Source: an uncultured Mordavella sp.
Lineage (GTDB): Bacteria; Bacillota; Clostridia; Lachnospirales; Lachnospiraceae
Length of the DNA: 7,203 bases
Direction of reading: 5' to 3'
Assembly: GCA_902406105.1 (NCBI GenBank)
Contig: CABPCP010000097.1
Span: forward strand, 1-7,203
Numbering within the stretch: position 1 is the first letter of the stretch; each line of letters starts with the position of its first letter. Position numbers and translations under genes: made by a program. Below the pieces are notes generated by a model, which was not told where the DNA came from, did no database searches, and saw nothing but the letters and a program-made list of their open reading frames with translations. Positions 4,709-7,203 of the stretch are shown piece by piece.

Positions 4709-6259
4709 ATGAACAGGATGAAACGATTGCTTGCCGCAGCACTGACGTTTGCCGCGACGCTGTCTCTTGCAAGTTGCGGTACTTCCAACAGCGAGGATTC
4801 TGTCGGTCAGACGCCCGCTCCGCCATCTCAAACGGCGGAATCGCAGTCTGCTGGACGGGAGTTGAGTATGGCGCTCTCAGTAGATCCAGATGGCTTGGAT
4901 CCGCAGCGCACAACAGCTGCCAGTACATTTCAGATTACCAATAATCTATACGATACGCTTCTTCGGGTCAATACAGATGGTTCTCTGAGGGAAGGGCTGG
5001 CCCAGAAGTGGGAGGTATCGGAGGATGGTCTGACACTGACGTTTCACTTGCGGCCGGATGTTCGCTTCCATAACGGCGACATCTGTGACGCACAGGCCGT
5101 AGTAGCCTCATTCCAGCGTCTGAAGGAAGAGGAAAGCCCCCGCGCTGCGGACTATGCCAATTATACGTTTTCTGTTCAGGATGCGGATACTGTGGTAGTA
5201 ACCTGTGAAGCACTAGATGTGGCAGCACTCTCCAATTTTGCCTATCCATGGTCCGCCGTTGTGGATGTCAAGGCCGCAGATACGTTGAAAAATCAACCGG
5301 TAGGCACCGGCCCGTATCGTTTGCAAGAGTGGGTGCCTCAGCAATCCCTGACGCTTGCAAAAAATCCGGACTATTATGACACGGTCAATCTGGATACGAT
5401 CAACTTCAAGATGATGCCGGATGCAACGGCGCAGATTGCATCTTTGCGTAATGGAGAACTGGACATTATCTCGGTCAGCGGCGATCAGGTGGCTGCCTTT
5501 GAAAATGACCCGCAGTTCAATGTAATCACCACGCCGTCCAATGGTCTTCAGCTGATGGCGATGAATTTGCAGAACGAGGCGCTGTCGGATGTACGGGTGC
5601 GTCAGGCTATCAACTATGCGGTGGACAAGCAGGCGCTGATCGACACGGTATGGTGGGGCTATGGTCAGAAGATCGGTTCGCATTACCCCACAGTTCTGAA
5701 AGAATATGTGGATATGAATGACCGATACCCTTACGATCCGGAAAAGGCCAAAGAACTGCTGTCTCAAGCGGGATATCAGGACGGTCTCACGCTAGAAATG
5801 TATCTGCCCAAGAGTTATCCAGCATATGTCAGCGCCGGGCAGGTCATCGCTGACTCGCTGAAAGAAGTGGGAATCACCTGTAATATCACTATCGTGGAAT
5901 GGGCGGCGTGGCTGTCGGACGTGTACAACGGAAGAAACTATGATCTGACTGTGGTAGGACACACGGGGCGTCTGGACCCGTATGTGCTCTTGGCACGTTA
6001 TCAGTCTGACAGCAGTGAGAACTACTTCAATTATTCCAATGAAGAAGTGGATCAGCTGCTTGCAGATTATAAGAGCGAAACCGATGAGGACAAGCGTACA
6101 GAAATCGTGCAGCGGGTCCAAGAGATCCTGGCTCAGGATGTGCCTGCCTATTATATTCAGGACCCTATTACCATTTACGTGACAGACAGCGCAGTAACCG
6201 GTTTTCAGTTGTATCCCATCGATATTTATGAATTGAAAGATATATCTCTCGGACAATAA
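4709..6259 (+). CDS. peptide/nickel-class ABC transporter substrate-binding lipoprotein
   Basis: This 516-residue protein is a family 5 solute-binding protein (SBP_bac_5; DppA, OppA, NikA and GsiB relatives). Residues 1-22 are a lipoprotein signal: MNRMKR, a hydrophobic core, then LASC with lipid-anchored Cys23. A Ser/Thr/Pro/Gln-rich tether follows to about residue 50. The mature fold shows the family's marks: VDPDGLDPQ at 58-66, the WEVSEDGLTLTFHLRPDVRF stretch at 101-120, GTGPYRL at 199-205 and VRQAINYAVDKQAL at 297-310. It would capture the substrate outside the membrane and deliver it to the permease encoded next. The substrate could be di- or oligopeptides, nickel chelates, glutathione or another small solute; the sequence does not decide. 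ATG 4709 is supported by AGGGAG nine nt upstream, while ATG 4718 is a less likely alternative. It is the first gene of the plus-strand operon, separated from the permease by a hairpin. Confidence 0.93.
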   Translation: MNRMKRLLAAALTFAATLSLASCGTSNSEDSVGQTPAPPSQTAESQSAGRELSMALSVDPDGLDPQRTTAASTFQITNNLYDTLLRVNTDGSLREGLAQKWEVSEDGLTLTFHLRPDVRFHNGDICDAQAVVASFQRLKEEESPRAADYANYTFSVQDADTVVVTCEALDVAALSNFAYPWSAVVDVKAADTLKNQPVGTGPYRLQEWVPQQSLTLAKNPDYYDTVNLDTINFKMMPDATAQIASLRNGELDIISVSGDQVAAFENDPQFNVITTPSNGLQLMAMNLQNEALSDVRVRQAINYAVDKQALIDTVWWGYGQKIGSHYPTVLKEYVDMNDRYPYDPEKAKELLSQAGYQDGLTLEMYLPKSYPAYVSAGQVIADSLKEVGITCNITIVEWAAWLSDVYNGRNYDLTVVGHTGRLDPYVLLARYQSDSSENYFNYSNEEVDQLLADYKSETDEDKRTEIVQRVQEILAQDVPAYYIQDPITIYVTDSAVTGFQLYPIDIYELKDISLGQ

Positions 6260-6267
6260 GAACAGGG

Positions 6268-6296
6268 GGCGGGTCCTGCCGGATGCAGGGCCCGCC
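6268..6296 (+). terminator. GC-rich intercistronic hairpin between binding protein and permease
   Basis: GGCGGGTCCTGC (6268-6279) pairs with GCAGGGCCCGCC (6285-6296), giving 12 bp with one T-G wobble and a five-base loop. Only TGCTTTGAAG follows, so a true U-tract is lacking. It is more likely a partial terminator or an mRNA 3'-end stabiliser that lets the binding protein be made in excess over the permease, as is common in importer operons. Confidence 0.6.
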
Positions 6297-6372
6297 TGCT
6301 TTGAAGGATTTTGATGTTGCACGCACTTCTTAGATAAGGGAGAGTAACCTCAGGAAGGACGGATAGTTCTCT

Positions 6373-7203
6373 ATGCTGAAACTGGTGGTCAGACGTCTAC
6401 TCAGCGCCATTGCCGTGCTGTTTGTTGTATCGCTTATTACATTTGTGGTTCTATTATGTATCCCCGGTGACCCCGCGCAGTTGATTCTTGGGGTTGAGGC
6501 CACGCCGGAAAAGGTTGAGGCCCTGCGTGCCTCGATGGGGCTGGACCGGCCTTGGTACGTCCAGTATATGCATTGGATTCAGGGGGTACTTACCGGGAAT
6601 TGGGGCACTTCATATCTGTACGGTGAAAATGTTTGGACGCTAATTTGTCAGCGGCTTCCCGTTACTTTCTCCGTTGCGCTGCTGTCCATGGCAGCCGCAC
6701 TTGTTGTATCCGCTATTCTGGGAATCTTGGCCGCGCTGAAAAAGGGTTCACCTGTGGATCTACTGTCGCGTACCGTGATGCAGATTGGCGGTGCGGTGCC
6801 CTCTTTCTGGCTGGCTATGCTGTTTATGCTGCTGTTTTCCTCCTATTTGGGATGGTTCCCGGTCACGGGGTATACCGCTCCCGGTGAAAATTTCGGTGCG
6901 TTTTTGAAATGCATCGCATTACCTTCTCTGGTGCTGGCTATCGGGGAACTGGGAATTCTGATCCGCATTGTGCGGTCATCCATGCTGACGGCCCTGCAAC
7001 AGGATTTTATGATGAGCGCAAATGTGAAAGGCCTGCCTCCCGCTAGGGCCATTGTGCATTATGCTCTGCGCTCGGCGATTATTGCCCCCATCACCATCTC
7101 AGGTATGCAGCTGGCAAAACTATTGGGAGGAACGGTCATTGTAGAGACAATTTTTGCTCTGCCGGGCATTGGCCGTCTGATGCTGACTGCCGTGGAGCAG
7201 CGG
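6373..7203 (+). CDS. DppB/OppB-type ABC transporter permease (3' end outside window)
   Basis: The frame is open from ATG 6373 to the window end, giving 277 codons of a family that is usually 305-330 residues, so about 30-50 residues are missing because of the window edge, not mutation. The N-terminus MLKLVVRRLLSAIAVLFVVS with a first helix at about 10-31 is typical, followed by IPGDPA, and GLDRPWYVQY with GNWGTSY near 56-80 (the external segment of DppB-like proteins). Further helices run through GAVPSFWLAMLFMLLF. The cytoplasmic EAA-like loop, DFMMSANVKGLPPARAIVHY, contacts the ATPase subunit, and the late GGTVIVETIFALPGIGRLM is strongly conserved in the family. In-frame TAG at 6364-6366 excludes a longer start. 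The ribosome binding site is moderate (AGGAAGG at 6352-6358, or GGA at 6361-6363). A DppC-like permease and ATPase genes are expected downstream. Confidence 0.93.
   Translation, partial: MLKLVVRRLLSAIAVLFVVSLITFVVLLCIPGDPAQLILGVEATPEKVEALRASMGLDRPWYVQYMHWIQGVLTGNWGTSYLYGENVWTLICQRLPVTFSVALLSMAAALVVSAILGILAALKKGSPVDLLSRTVMQIGGAVPSFWLAMLFMLLFSSYLGWFPVTGYTAPGENFGAFLKCIALPSLVLAIGELGILIRIVRSSMLTALQQDFMMSANVKGLPPARAIVHYALRSAIIAPITISGMQLAKLLGGTVIVETIFALPGIGRLMLTAVEQR

Noticed and set aside
5213..5767. Long minus-strand open frame (184 codons) inside the binding-protein gene
   Set aside because: It lies entirely opposite a well-supported coding sequence, has a composition typical of antisense reading and no recognisable motif or ribosome binding site.

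Overview
The window looks like a piece of a low-to-mid GC Firmicutes chromosome, probably a gut-type Clostridia (Oscillospiraceae/Lachnospiraceae-like). This rests on the strong AGGAGG-type ribosome binding sites, the protein sequence style, the roughly 50% GC coding DNA with AT-rich spacers, and a lipoprotein-type solute-binding protein. No RNA gene, mobile element, CRISPR array or replication origin is visible. The lineage is an inference from style, not from a marker gene.

Positions 35 to about 4435 hold a magnesium-type gene set on the minus strand. In transcription order it is: an MgtA/MgtB-type P-type ATPase (4342 to 1679); a small winged-helix regulator of the OmpR/PhoB DNA-binding class with no receiver domain (1665 to 1174); a strong intrinsic terminator (about 1104 to 1070); an MgtC/SapB-family membrane protein (951 to 292); and an unrecognised 81-residue two-helix membrane protein (280 to 35). 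Within each pair the downstream gene's ribosome binding site overlaps the upstream gene's stop codon, so these read as two two-gene operons separated by a terminator.

The most interesting signal is in the two upstream regions of those operons. Both contain, on the minus strand, a tandem repeat GCAAGR-N5-GCAAGR (11-bp period) followed by ATTT. In both, exactly 32 bp separates the repeat from a TAWACT -10 hexamer, and no good -35 is present. An 11-bp tandem repeat is the typical geometry for OmpR/PhoB-family regulators. The simplest reading is that the receiver-less regulator activates both operons, including its own, making a compact local Mg2+ (or envelope-stress) regulon. The predicted leaders are only about 30 to 50 nt, leaving no room for an M-box magnesium riboswitch.

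Positions 4435 to 4708 are the AT-rich remainder of a divergent spacer, with an extended -10 promoter for the plus-strand operon and an AT-rich palindrome. Positions 4709 to 7203 carry the start of a peptide/nickel-class (SBP_bac_5) ABC importer. It comprises a lipoprotein substrate-binding protein, a 113-nt spacer with a GC-rich hairpin, and the first 277 codons of a DppB/OppB-type permease that runs off the window. Its substrate cannot be read from the sequence, and nothing shows a functional link to the magnesium genes beyond adjacency.
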